A DNA stretch of 35,118 nucleotides from CAYLYP01 sp964387795 (GTDB taxonomy: Bacteria; Bacteroidota; Bacteroidia; Bacteroidales; UBA7960). Positions 1 through 7,997 of the stretch are shown in pieces. The translations under genes and the position numbers were made by a program. Position 1 is the first letter of the stretch; each line of letters opens with the position of its first letter. Where the stretch lies: positions 1-35,118 of the forward strand of contig CAYLYP010000028.1 of NCBI GenBank assembly GCA_964387795.1, in the 5' to 3' direction. The notes beneath the pieces were generated by a model that saw only the letters and a list, made by a program, of their open reading frames with translations, searched no databases and was not told the DNA's origin.

Positions 1-110
1 TCCCTCATAAGATGATCCTGATTTGAGTGTAAAATTAAAGGAATTTTTTATCTCTTTAACAGGAAAGCAAAATCTCTGGCGCTATATTTTTTTAAAGAAC
101 TACCAGATGT

Positions 111-118
111 TATATTTG
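111..118 (+). promoter_or_regulatory. Possible -7 promoter element of the glycosyltransferase gene
   Basis: TATATTTG matches the Bacteroidota -7 consensus TAnnTTTG. No clear -33 TTTG lies at the right distance; a T-run is found there instead. Transcription would start near position 125, too late for an in-frame TTG at 127 to be a useful start, which supports the ATG at 148. Bases 1-110 show no open frame reaching the window edge. Confidence 0.35.
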
Positions 119-147
119 TATTCTTATTGCTTAATAAAGATTTCAAG

Positions 148-1293
148 ATGGTCAACAATAAACCTCATGTTATTATTTGTCCTTTAAACTGGGGTTTAGG
201 CCATAGCTCAAGGTGCATTCCAATTGTTGAACTTTTGCTTTCAATGGATGCCAAAGTTACTGTTGCTGCATCTGCTAAGCAGAGAAAATTTATTTATCAA
301 TCATTTGAAGATAAGATAAGCTATGTTTCTTTTCCGGCCTATGAAATGCAATACTTTAAAGCCGGGTTTTCCTTCTCTCTTATTCTTCAGTCTCCTTTAT
401 TTCTGGGTTCAATTGTTTTTGAGTATTTTTTTATTAATAGTGTCTTAAAAAAACTCAAACCTGATTTGGTAATTTCCGATAATAGATATGGGGCCAGGGT
501 AAGGGGCAAATCCTCTGTTTTTATTAGCCATCAGATAAACCCAATTCCTCCTCGTATTTTAAAATTTGCGATGCCTCTTGCCCGAAAAGTATTTAGATAT
601 TTATTGTCAGGATTTAATGAATGTTGGGTGCCGGATTGCGTTCCTCCTGAAAACCTGTCAGGTATATTAAGCAATGGAGAAGGAATTCATGGCAATTTAA
701 AATATATTGGTCTGTTGTCGCGTTTTGAAAAGATGGTTAAGCTGCCAGAGGATCTAAAGGGTCCATCATACGCAGCGAATGAGAAGTTTATTTTGATATT
801 ATTGTCAGGCCCGGAACCAGAAAGGAGCCGTTTCGAAAAAATAATAATTGGTTCTGGTATTCCTGATAATCAGAAGGTGGTTTTGGTACGGGGGCTACCT
901 GGTAGCATCCATCAAAAATTTGATTGCCCGCAAAGCTGGGATGTTTATCAATCCCCTAATCAAACGCTGCTACTTAGTCTGATTAAAAGTGCATCCCTGA
1001 TTATTTGCAGGCCGGGTTATAGCAGCCTGATGGATTTGATGACAATAGGCAAAAAAGCTTTTTTAGTCCCTACCCCGGGGCAAACTGAGCAGGAATATCT
1101 TGGCGAACGGATGAACCGCCTTTATGGTTTTGGGCTATGTAAACAGTCTTGTTTTTCATTTCAACAAACCCTGTCCTTTATGGAAAAAAGTTTATTGACA
1201 ACACAATTCAACAACTCTTTTATTACAGATAAAAACTTACTTAAAAAACGGCTTATATCCTTATTGGAAAACAAAAATTATCAAGATGATTAA
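148..1293 (+). CDS. GT28/MurG-like glycosyltransferase
   Basis: A 381-residue protein that resembles nucleotide-sugar glycosyltransferases of the GT-B fold (GT28, MurG and MGT-like). The N-terminus has a beta strand followed by a glycine turn and helix (CPLNWGLGHSSRCIPIVELL), the usual first Rossmann unit. The C-terminal half has RPGYSSLMDLMTIGKKAFLVPTPG split by a short loop and then TEQEYLGERM; this resembles the donor-sugar binding region of GT28 proteins. There is no signal peptide, so it probably acts at the cytoplasmic face of the membrane. Donor and acceptor cannot be told from sequence. An in-frame TTG at 127 would add seven residues, but the ATG at 148 fits the promoter-like element just upstream better. 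A possible small ORF overlaps its stop codon. Confidence 0.75.
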   Translation: MVNNKPHVIICPLNWGLGHSSRCIPIVELLLSMDAKVTVAASAKQRKFIYQSFEDKISYVSFPAYEMQYFKAGFSFSLILQSPLFLGSIVFEYFFINSVLKKLKPDLVISDNRYGARVRGKSSVFISHQINPIPPRILKFAMPLARKVFRYLLSGFNECWVPDCVPPENLSGILSNGEGIHGNLKYIGLLSRFEKMVKLPEDLKGPSYAANEKFILILLSGPEPERSRFEKIIIGSGIPDNQKVVLVRGLPGSIHQKFDCPQSWDVYQSPNQTLLLSLIKSASLIICRPGYSSLMDLMTIGKKAFLVPTPGQTEQEYLGERMNRLYGFGLCKQSCFSFQQTLSFMEKSLLTTQFNNSFITDKNLLKKRLISLLENKNYQDD

Positions 1294-1426
1294 GTTTAAA
1301 GCTGTTATAATAATGACTTTGTATTACATATTCTTATGCTATGCGGTTAAACCAGGTAAGAATAAACAAACAAGAGCGTTAAAAATTAAAAATGGTTTAT
1401 CAGTAACAAAGAGTTTAATTATTTAA
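1286..1426 (+). CDS. Possible 46-residue membrane peptide
   Basis: An ATG at 1286 overlaps the stop of the glycosyltransferase gene by 8 nt and opens a 46-codon frame ending in TAA at 1424. The product begins MIKFKAVIIMTLYYIFLCYA, one hydrophobic segment with a basic start, followed by a strongly basic tail rich in Lys and Asn. The overlap suggests translational coupling and the hydrophobic segment suggests membrane insertion. I recognise no family. The tail is plain AT-rich sequence, so it could be a chance frame. It is listed because the overlap and the hydrophobic start are both better than random. Confidence 0.3.
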   Translation: MIKFKAVIIMTLYYIFLCYAVKPGKNKQTRALKIKNGLSVTKSLII

Positions 1427-1461
1427 AACGAATGCACTGTTTTATATAAAAATGATTTTCA

Positions 1462-1485
1462 CCCAAAGATGCATGCATTTTTGGG
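1462..1485. repeat. 24-bp near-perfect palindrome
   Basis: Two 12-nt arms meet without a spacer: CCCAAAGATGCA (1462-1473) and TGCATTTTTGGG (1474-1485). They are complementary except for one G/T position in each turn. It lies between the glycosyltransferase gene (plus) and cdd (minus), about 60 bp beyond the cdd stop codon. The flanks lack a clear U tract on either strand, so it is a weak terminator. It could also be a protein-binding site. Confidence 0.45.
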
Positions 1486-1544
1486 GCAAAGATGATGGGT
1501 CTTTTTAAAGCGGTTGCATTCAAAAAGATGCAATTTCAGCTAAT

Positions 1545-2021
1545 TTATTTCTTTTTAAGGTCGTGATTGAACGACAAAGGCAATAAATCATTTACACTGT
1601 TTAATTCCCATATCTCTTCTGAAAGGCCGGTAAGGAAAATCCGAATAGGCCTTTTTTGTTTCCATTCATATTCGGAGAGCACCTGTCTGCAGCTCCCACA
1701 AGGCGTTATTGGGGTTTGTATCGGGTTTCCCGCTACTGCAATAGCCTCAATATCCACATCAGGAAATCTTGATGAAGCATAAAACATTGCAACGCGTTCG
1801 GCACATAAACCTGATGGAAATGCTACGTTTTCCTGGTTATTCCCTTCAATAATTTCTCCATTTCCAAGTAATATGGCTGCTCCTACCCTGAAATGGGAAT
1901 AGGGGGCATAAGCCCTTGTAAGGGCTTGTCTTGACCTAAGAATTAATTCCTGATGGCTTTTTGGCAATTCAGTAATTGTAGGGTAAACTCTTATTGGAAT
2001 TCGGATTTCTTTTTCTTGCAT
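1545..2021 (-). CDS. cdd: Cytidine deaminase
   Basis: A 158-residue enzyme that hydrolyses cytidine and deoxycytidine to uridine and deoxyuridine in pyrimidine salvage. The zinc-dependent deaminase signature is complete: Cys73-Ala-Glu75 (in GLCAERVAMF) gives one zinc ligand and the proton-shuttling Glu, and Cys108 and Cys111 (PCGSCRQ) give the other two ligands. The substrate-binding stretch APYSHFRVGAA (about residues 39-49) and the NxENVAFPSG loop are typical. Three cysteine ligands and this length mark the homotetrameric short form. It stands alone on the minus strand with plus-strand genes on both sides. No TAnnTTTG element is evident upstream. Confidence 0.93.
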   Translation of the reverse strand: MQEKEIRIPIRVYPTITELPKSHQELILRSRQALTRAYAPYSHFRVGAAILLGNGEIIEGNNQENVAFPSGLCAERVAMFYASSRFPDVDIEAIAVAGNPIQTPITPCGSCRQVLSEYEWKQKRPIRIFLTGLSEEIWELNSVNDLLPLSFNHDLKKK

Positions 2022-2471
2022 GAATTATTTTTTAGTCAAAAAATGGCATTAAAAATACAAAACTTTGCTGTATTCCTTGCGATGCTTCTTTATTTTATTT
2101 TACAAATCATTTTTGGACAGCCAATACTAATGCAAAGCTTTCACCCATAATCTGTCGTAGAACAGTTGTGTTTTTCTTATGCCTTATGTGATACTGATTG
2201 TTTTGTTTCGCTATTGGATATCATACAAATAGAATTTTTGTTCCCTGTTTTGTTTTCATCATTCATGTCTTTTTTCCCTATTGATTAGAAAGTGAATCGA
2301 ATTTCACCTGAATTAAAACAGGTTTTTCTTTGAAAGATATAACAAAAGATTATAATAGGAATTTAGTTTTAAATGATATCCTGTTTTGCCTTAGCTGTAT
2401 TTTTTCTTTTCTTTATTTACCAGAAAATGTAACTTTATAATGAATTATTATAATCATAAACTTTTACCTGC
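2022..2471. other. Intergenic region without recognised features
   Basis: A 450-bp AT-rich gap between the divergent cdd and AI-2E-type genes. Short frames within it have no protein-like character. I find no TAnnTTTG promoter with a partner element, no strong hairpin and no RNA gene. A small GTGAA/TTCAC inverted repeat near 2291-2306 is too weak to call. Promoters for both flanking genes should lie here but cannot be read with confidence. Confidence 0.4.
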
Positions 2472-3599
2472 ATGGCTTATAACACCGAAATAAATGCAAA
2501 AAAGAGCGGCTTGCCCCGCTGGGTAATGGTTCTATTAATGCTTGTTTTTGTCTTTTTTGCATGGTTCTTTTTCAAAATCCTTGTTTACATTTTGGTTTCT
2601 GCTGTTTTGTCTATTATCGGGCAACCATTAGTTGATTTTTTCCAATCGCTGAGGTGGAAAAAAATAAACTTCCCCAGAGGACTGGCGGCTTTTATTACGC
2701 TGATATTTATGTTAGGTATAACAGGAGGTTTTTTTAATGTGATTATCCCGATGCTTGCTAATCAGGCTGGTTTTTTATATTCTCTTGATCTTAATCTGAT
2801 TTCTGAAGCATTGGATGAACCTTTACAAAAATTTGAGCATTTCTTTAGAAGTTTCAAAATCATTGGAAACGATGAAACCATTTCTTCAAGATTGCTGAAG
2901 GAACTAATCTCAATAACTACTTTCGACAGGTTTTCTCAATTGTTTAGTTCGGTTTTTAACCTGGTGACTGAAGTGGTGATTGCTTTGTTATCTGTTTCTT
3001 TTATTACCTATTTTTTTCTTCGTGAGAAACATTTGTTCTCTTCAATGGTTTTGTTTTTTACCCCAAAGCCATATAAAGAGGAGGCTCAGATTATTTTATA
3101 CGAGAGCAAGGTTTTGCTTAGGCGGTATTTCTCAGGCCTTGTTATTGACCTGGGTTGTGTATTTGTTTTAATCAGCGCCTCTATGATGGTATTTGGGCTT
3201 GAAAATGCGCTTACGATAGGTTTTTTTGCAGGCATACTTAATGTGATTCCTTATGTTGGGCCAATTATAGCTACCTTTATCGGAGTGTTTTTAGGTGTGT
3301 CAGTGAATATCGAAATGGATTTTTATACCCAGATGATACCTCTTATTCTAAAAATTATTGGGGCATTTATCGTTGTAAACACAATTGATATCTCTGTGCT
3401 GCAGCCTTTTATTTTTGCAGGAAGCATTAAGTCTCATCCCCTTGAGATTTTTTTGATTTTTATTGTTGCGGGAACCATTGGGGGAGTTTTTGGGATGATT
3501 ATCGCAATACCCGCTTATACTGTTATACGTATCATTGCAAAACAATTCTTAACCCGTTCTGAATTTGTAAAGAAACTTAGGGCACAATGGCAAATATAA
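2472..3599 (+). CDS. AI-2E family (UPF0118) membrane transporter
   Basis: A 375-residue polytopic membrane protein of the AI-2 exporter superfamily (PF01594). The family pattern is visible: a pair of N-terminal hydrophobic segments (about residues 15-50), another around 68-95, a soluble stretch of roughly 60 residues (about 100-150), and then several C-terminal segments. The C-terminal block carries the conserved elements FFAGILNVIPYVGPIIATF and FIFAGSIKSHPLEIFLIF. Members export autoinducer-2 or act as Na+/H+ antiporters; most, probably including this one, have no assigned substrate. The 3' end overlaps the radical SAM gene by 13 bp, so the two are very likely co-transcribed. Confidence 0.87.
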   Translation: MAYNTEINAKKSGLPRWVMVLLMLVFVFFAWFFFKILVYILVSAVLSIIGQPLVDFFQSLRWKKINFPRGLAAFITLIFMLGITGGFFNVIIPMLANQAGFLYSLDLNLISEALDEPLQKFEHFFRSFKIIGNDETISSRLLKELISITTFDRFSQLFSSVFNLVTEVVIALLSVSFITYFFLREKHLFSSMVLFFTPKPYKEEAQIILYESKVLLRRYFSGLVIDLGCVFVLISASMMVFGLENALTIGFFAGILNVIPYVGPIIATFIGVFLGVSVNIEMDFYTQMIPLILKIIGAFIVVNTIDISVLQPFIFAGSIKSHPLEIFLIFIVAGTIGGVFGMIIAIPAYTVIRIIAKQFLTRSEFVKKLRAQWQI

Positions 3600-4639
3600 A
3601 AATTGGGTTGAAAGCTTTTTTTAATGCCAGGGCTATTCTGCATGATATGTCTTCTGTTATCGAAAAGCTTAATTATCATAGGGCATGCAATATTTTAAAA
3701 TTGTTTTTTTCAAATAAACTTTCAAGGATTACTTCAAAGTACTTTCATAGCGGTAAGCCCTGGAGCCTAAGCATCGAAACAACTTCTGTCTGTAACCTCA
3801 ATTGCCCTCAATGTGCCTGTGGAATGGGCCTGATTCAAAGAAGTGCAGCATTTATTGATATCAGTTTATTTGAACATATCCTGAATGATATCCCTTCAAC
3901 TTGTTTTTACCTTAATTTATACTTTCAGGGGGAGCCATTGTTGCATCCCCGATTTGAAGAACTGGTTTCTTTAGCCGCCTCCAAAGGTTTTTATACAAGT
4001 ATTTCGACCAACGCCCAGTTAATTGACCAACAAAAGGCAGATCAGATTATCTGTTCTGGACTAAACAGGATAATCATTTCATTAGATGGGCTGACCGAAA
4101 AAGATTATTCTTCCTACAGGATAGGAGGGGAAGTTAATAAAGCAATGAATGCGATTGCTTATTTGAATCAAGCCCGTAAAAAATCTGGTAGCAAAAAACC
4201 TTTGATTATTGCCCAGATGTTGTTGACAAAAGACACTGAACCCCATTATAAAGCTTTTTACAGGATAGCTAAAAACCTGGGTGCAGATTTGGCCATTTGC
4301 AAAACCATGCAACTTATGAGCCTTGATGAAAACAGTGCCAAAAAATATCTGCCTGTCAAAAAAGCTTTTTCAAGGTATAAAACCAATGAAAATGGAATCC
4401 CTGTGCCTGTTCATAACAAGGGCATAAAAGCTTGCTCACGGCTATGGCATAGTGCTGTTATCACTTCCGATGGTTGCGTTGTTCCCTGTTGTTACGATAA
4501 ATGCCCTGAGTATGTGATGGGCAATATAGGGAAAGATAGATTTCTGGATATCTGGAATTCTAATGAAATGCTTGCTTTTAGGAAACAAACAATCGATGCT
4601 TCCTCTCTTCCATCTATCTGTAGGAATTGCAAACCATAA
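3587..4639 (+). CDS. Radical SAM/SPASM domain protein
   Basis: A 350-residue protein with the radical SAM CxxxCxxC cluster at Cys69, Cys73 and Cys76 (SVCNLNCPQC). This holds the [4Fe-4S] cluster that cleaves S-adenosylmethionine. Downstream motifs fit the TIM-barrel core: LYFQGEPLLHP (the GGEP-like motif), then STNAQLI and ISLDGL. A C-terminal SPASM-like segment has further cysteines (IKACSRLWH, VVPCCYDKCPEY, ICRNCKP) that could bind one or two auxiliary clusters. SPASM proteins often modify peptides or act in cofactor and cell-envelope pathways, but no precursor peptide is seen next to this gene. It starts inside the end of the AI-2E-type gene and is followed by a strong terminator. The substrate is unknown. 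Confidence 0.85.
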   Translation: MANIKIGLKAFFNARAILHDMSSVIEKLNYHRACNILKLFFSNKLSRITSKYFHSGKPWSLSIETTSVCNLNCPQCACGMGLIQRSAAFIDISLFEHILNDIPSTCFYLNLYFQGEPLLHPRFEELVSLAASKGFYTSISTNAQLIDQQKADQIICSGLNRIIISLDGLTEKDYSSYRIGGEVNKAMNAIAYLNQARKKSGSKKPLIIAQMLLTKDTEPHYKAFYRIAKNLGADLAICKTMQLMSLDENSAKKYLPVKKAFSRYKTNENGIPVPVHNKGIKACSRLWHSAVITSDGCVVPCCYDKCPEYVMGNIGKDRFLDIWNSNEMLAFRKQTIDASSLPSICRNCKP

Positions 4640-4640
4640 A

Positions 4641-4692
4641 GAAAAAAAAGGAAGTTTTTCATTTCTGTAATGAAAAACTTCTCTTTTTTTTC
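4641..4692. terminator. Bidirectional terminator between the radical SAM gene and frr
   Basis: A perfect 12-bp stem, GAAGTTTTTCAT (4651-4662) with ATGAAAAACTTC (4670-4681), has a 7-nt loop. An A-run lies to the left and a T-run to the right, so it gives a U tract on either strand. It sits between two convergent genes. Confidence 0.85.
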
Positions 4693-4713
4693 TATCAGGC
4701 CTACAATCTCAAA

Positions 4714-5277
4714 TCAGATTGTCATGATGTCTTTTTCTTTTGCTTCAACCAATTTGTCTATTTTAGCTGAATACTTATTTGTGAGGTCCTGAATTTCGGT
4801 CTCAAATTTCTTTACCATGTCTTCCGGTGCACCATTTTTCTCTTCCTTTTTGCCATGTTCAATGGCATCGCGACGGATGTTACGGACAGATACTTTTGAG
4901 TTTTCGGCTTCAAGTTTGACTTTTTTCATTAAGTCTTTACGACGCTCTTCAGTGAGGGGTGGAACAACTATGCGGATGATAGTCCCGTCATTCTGTGGGT
5001 TAAAGCCAAGATTGGCAGCCATAATTGCTTTCTCAATAACAGAAAGCAGGTTTTTTTCCCAAGGCTGGACAACCAGCGAACGAGGATCCGGAGAGTTGAT
5101 ATTTGCTACCTGGTCAAGGCGTGTAAGGGTGCCATAGTAATCTACTTTCACTGATTCGAGCATTTGAGGGCTGGCTTTACCTGCACGTATTTTAATCAGC
5201 TCTCGTTCCAGATGAGAAATGGCTGCTTCCATTTTCTCTATGGTTTCTTCCCTGATAAATGTTAATTCTTCAGTCAT
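4714..5277 (-). CDS. frr: Ribosome recycling factor
   Basis: A 187-residue RRF. Together with EF-G it splits the post-termination ribosome into subunits. The family is recognised by the N-terminal helix region (IRAGKASPQMLESVKVDYYG), the hinge and domain II (RSLVVQPWEKNLL, followed by the NLGFNPQNDGTIIRI segment) and the PPLTEERRKDLMKKVK stretch that begins the long C-terminal helices. Its length matches bacterial RRF (about 185). It lies downstream of pyrH, the usual neighbour, across a 98-bp gap that holds a possible promoter element of its own (CAAATATA on the plus strand at 5317-5324). Confidence 0.97.
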   Translation of the reverse strand: MTEELTFIREETIEKMEAAISHLERELIKIRAGKASPQMLESVKVDYYGTLTRLDQVANINSPDPRSLVVQPWEKNLLSVIEKAIMAANLGFNPQNDGTIIRIVVPPLTEERRKDLMKKVKLEAENSKVSVRNIRRDAIEHGKKEEKNGAPEDMVKKFETEIQDLTNKYSAKIDKLVEAKEKDIMTI

Positions 5278-5316
5278 TTTAGTGAAAAGTTAAGTTGTTG
5301 TTGTATTGATGGGTTA

Positions 5317-5324
5317 CAAATATA
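5317..5324 (-). promoter_or_regulatory. Possible -7 element of frr
   Basis: Reading on the minus strand this is TATATTTG, a match to TAnnTTTG about 40 bp upstream of the frr start. No -33 TTTG is found at the usual distance, so support is partial; frr may also be read from pyrH. Confidence 0.35.
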
Positions 5325-5375
5325 TATTAATAATTTGAAAAATGGAACCAGACAGGCTGATAAATGAAATACGTT

Positions 5376-6083
5376 TTAACAAACAATGGTTCCACAGGGC
5401 TCACCATTTACTACTTTGAGCAGGTTCCCATTTTTATTCACATCAAACACAATGATGGGAATATTGTTTTCCTGACAAAGGGTAAAGGCTGTTAAGTCCA
5501 TTATGTTGAGTTTTTGCTCGTATGCCTGTTCAAAGCTTAATCTGTCATATTTTACTGCATCAGGGAATTTCTCCGGATCAGCAGTATAAACTCCATCAAC
5601 GCGGGTTCCTTTAAGGATTGCATCAGCTTTTATCTCAACAGCCCTTAGCGCTGCTGCGCTATCTGTTGTGAAAAACGGATTACCGGTACCACCTCCAATA
5701 ATTACTACTTTTCCCTCATCCAAATGGCCGACTGCCTGTTTTCGACTCATGCGTTTGCATACAGGTTCTATCGCCAGGCCTGATAATACTTCACTTTTAA
5801 TGCCCAGATTGTCAAGTGCTGATTGAAGCGCCAGGCTGTTTATTACAGTTGCCAGCATACCCATATAATCACCCTGGACACGATCGAAGCCTTGTCCCTG
5901 TCCTTTTAGCCCTCGGAAGATATTCCCGCCTCCTATAACCACTGCAACCTGAACACCGGTTTTAACGACTTCTTCAATTTGTTTTGCATACGACATGAGC
6001 TGTTCTGTCTGAATCCCATAGTCCTGACTACCTGCCAGCGACTCTCCGCTTAGCTTTAGTAATATTCTTTTATACTTCAACAT
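5376..6083 (-). CDS. pyrH: UMP kinase
   Basis: A 235-residue bacterial UMP kinase of the amino-acid kinase fold. It phosphorylates UMP to UDP with ATP for RNA and pyrimidine nucleotide synthesis and is normally a hexamer. Visible motifs are the N-terminal KLSGESLAG phosphate-binding segment, VAVVIGGGNIFRG, YMGMLATVINSLALQSAL, the VIIGGGTGNPFFTTDSAAAL loop, and GTRVDGVYTADP, which is typical of UMP kinases. A TTG at 6089 opens the same frame two codons earlier; the ATG at 6083 gives the standard start MLKYKRILLKLSG. It follows tsf across a strong terminator and precedes frr, the classic tsf-pyrH-frr order. Confidence 0.96.
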   Translation of the reverse strand: MLKYKRILLKLSGESLAGSQDYGIQTEQLMSYAKQIEEVVKTGVQVAVVIGGGNIFRGLKGQGQGFDRVQGDYMGMLATVINSLALQSALDNLGIKSEVLSGLAIEPVCKRMSRKQAVGHLDEGKVVIIGGGTGNPFFTTDSAAALRAVEIKADAILKGTRVDGVYTADPEKFPDAVKYDRLSFEQAYEQKLNIMDLTAFTLCQENNIPIIVFDVNKNGNLLKVVNGEPCGTIVC

Positions 6084-6132
6084 ATTCAAAAATTTTTATG
6101 CCGCTAAAATACTCTTTTCCTTTCTGGCGTGC

Positions 6133-6167
6133 AAAAAAAAAGGAGAATGTTTCATTCTCCTTTTTTT
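6133..6167 (-). terminator. Terminator of the rplM-rpsI-rpsB-tsf operon
   Basis: A 9-bp stem AGGAGAATG (6141-6149) with CATTCTCCT (6153-6161) has a TTT loop, flanked by an eight-base A-run and a T-run. On the minus strand it gives a GC-containing hairpin followed by a U tract, 20 bp past the tsf stop codon. It separates the translation operon from pyrH. Confidence 0.85.
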
Positions 6168-6186
6168 ATTTTTATCAAACAGATGA

Positions 6187-7020
6187 TTATCTGCTTCCAA
6201 GAATAAGGCGTTTGAAAGCTGTAACAGTAAGATTTTTATCTACTTGTTGTAACACCTGAAGAACATTTTTCTTGCCATCTTTTATAAACTCCTGGTTCAA
6301 TAAAGTAGATTCTTTGTAGAATTTATTTAATTTACCAATAGCAATTTTTTCAAGCATGTCTTCTGGCTTTCCTTCCTGACGGGCCTGTTCTTTACCAATT
6401 TCGATTTCTTTTTCAACTACTGAAGGGTCAACATCATCTTTGTCAAGTGCTATAGGTGCCATTGCAGCTACCTGCATAGCTATATCCTTGCCAACTTCAT
6501 CAACACCTTCGGCTTTATTTAAACCTACAAGGGTTGCCAAACGGTTGCCCGGATGGATATATGCAAATACTTTTGGTGCTTCAATAAACTCATAGTGTGT
6601 TACTTCGAGTTTTTCACCTGTCTTACCAATCATGTTGGTAATATTTTCATTCAATGAAAGACCATTGAAATCCAGGGCTAAGAGTGCCTCTAAGGATGCT
6701 GGTTTTTTCTCAATTGCAATGTTTAAGATGCTATATGCAAAGTCAACAACCTCCTGGTTTTTTGCTACAAAGTCAGTCTCACAATTAAACATTATTGCAG
6801 CACCAAGAGTTGCAGAAGCGTTCACTTTTGAAAGGACTACTCCTTCTTTTGCATCTCGGTCAGCACGGTTTGAAGCAACTTTCTGGCCTTTTTTTCTAAG
6901 GATTTCTACTGCTTTTTCGAAATCACCATCAGCTTCAACCAGCGCTTTTTTACAATCCATCATACCAGCACCGGTCTGTTGACGAAGCTTGTTTACATCT
7001 GAAGCGGTAATATTTGCCAT
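6187..7020 (-). CDS. tsf: Elongation factor Ts
   Basis: A 277-residue EF-Ts, the guanine nucleotide exchange factor for EF-Tu. The N-terminal UBA-like domain is clear (VNKLRQQTGAGMMDCKKAL, about residues 9-27), followed by the hallmark core motif NCETDFVAKNQEV (about 79-91) that contacts EF-Tu. The core repeats and the C-terminal element (KIAIGKLNKFYKESTLLNQEFI) are present, and the length is normal for the family. It starts 26 bp after rpsB, so the two are co-transcribed; the operon ends at the hairpin just beyond this gene. Confidence 0.97.
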   Translation of the reverse strand: MANITASDVNKLRQQTGAGMMDCKKALVEADGDFEKAVEILRKKGQKVASNRADRDAKEGVVLSKVNASATLGAAIMFNCETDFVAKNQEVVDFAYSILNIAIEKKPASLEALLALDFNGLSLNENITNMIGKTGEKLEVTHYEFIEAPKVFAYIHPGNRLATLVGLNKAEGVDEVGKDIAMQVAAMAPIALDKDDVDPSVVEKEIEIGKEQARQEGKPEDMLEKIAIGKLNKFYKESTLLNQEFIKDGKKNVLQVLQQVDKNLTVTAFKRLILGSR

Positions 7021-7046
7021 TTTATATTTCTTACAGGTTTAATAAA

Positions 7047-7970
7047 TTATTTTTTCATAGGTTTGCGGGCAGCAGGTTTTTTTGCGCCGGCAGCTCCTCT
7101 TGGTCCTTTTGTCTTAGACATGGTATCTTCGCCTTCAGCATCTTCGTTTTTCTTGCTTTTCTTAAGTGCTTTGGCTTTCTTTTCTTCATCGTCTTCGTCT
7201 AAGTCAATGTCAACATCTAAATCGTTGTCTTCATTGTCATCATCCATTTCGCGCTCGTCTTCTTCCATTTTATCCTTATCGAGCTTGCGTTCGGCCAAGC
7301 CTTCCTGAATAGCCTGAATCATTGTGGACACAATAAGCTGAATAGATTTTGAGGCATCATCATTGGCAGGAATTGGAAAATCAACTTCATTTGGATTGGA
7401 GTTGGTATCCACGATTGCGAATGTTGGGATATTGAGTTTTTTTGCTTCAGCAACAGCAATGTGTTCTTTGCAGATATCTACAATAAAAATTGCTGCTGGC
7501 AATTTAGATAGATCAGCAATAGAGCCAAGGTTTTTTTCAAGTTTGGCACGTTGACGTGATATGCTGAGACGTTCTTTTTTCGACAAATTGTCTGCTGTCC
7601 CGTCATTCATCATCTTGTCAATAGAAGCCATTTTCTTAATGGCTTTACGGATGGTTGCGAAGTTTGTTAACATTCCGCCTGGCCATCTTTCAGTTACATA
7701 AGGCATGTTGGAAGGTTCTACAACCTGGGCAACAATGTCTTTTGCCTGTTTTTTTGTTGCAACAAACAGGATTTTCTTTCCTGATTTTGCAATCTGTTTC
7801 ATTGCCGCGGCCGCTTCATCAATCTTGGCAATGGTTTTATTTAAGTCAATGATGTGAATGCCATTACGTTCCATAAAGATATAAGGAGCCATATTTGGGT
7901 TCCATTTTCTTTTCAGGTGACCGAAGTGCACTCCAGCGTCCAACAATTCCTGGTAATTTGTACGTGCCAT
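7047..7970 (-). CDS. rpsB: Ribosomal protein S2 with a long charged C-terminal extension
   Basis: A 307-residue uS2 of the small subunit, needed to bind S1 and for translation initiation. The S2 fold covers about residues 1-228, with recognisable blocks ELLDAGVHFGHLKRKWNP, TERWPGGMLTNFATIRKAI and IPTFAIVDTNSNP. About 80 further residues follow. Residues 229-262 are dominated by Asp and Glu, and the remainder is Lys/Ala-rich and ends in a basic Lys/Pro/Arg tail. The common S2 length is about 225-255. Acidic or lysine-rich tails on S2 are known in Bacteroidota, but this one is long. The tail coding DNA is continuous and in frame, so it is not a misread. Confidence 0.96.
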   Translation of the reverse strand: MARTNYQELLDAGVHFGHLKRKWNPNMAPYIFMERNGIHIIDLNKTIAKIDEAAAAMKQIAKSGKKILFVATKKQAKDIVAQVVEPSNMPYVTERWPGGMLTNFATIRKAIKKMASIDKMMNDGTADNLSKKERLSISRQRAKLEKNLGSIADLSKLPAAIFIVDICKEHIAVAEAKKLNIPTFAIVDTNSNPNEVDFPIPANDDASKSIQLIVSTMIQAIQEGLAERKLDKDKMEEDEREMDDDNEDNDLDVDIDLDEDDEEKKAKALKKSKKNEDAEGEDTMSKTKGPRGAAGAKKPAARKPMKK

Positions 7971-7997
7971 AATAAAATTGTATGAATCAAAAAAAAA

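Noticed and set aside
7063..7308. Plus-strand Ser-rich frame opposite the rpsB tail
   Set aside because: It is the antisense shadow of the Asp/Glu/Lys-rich S2 extension.
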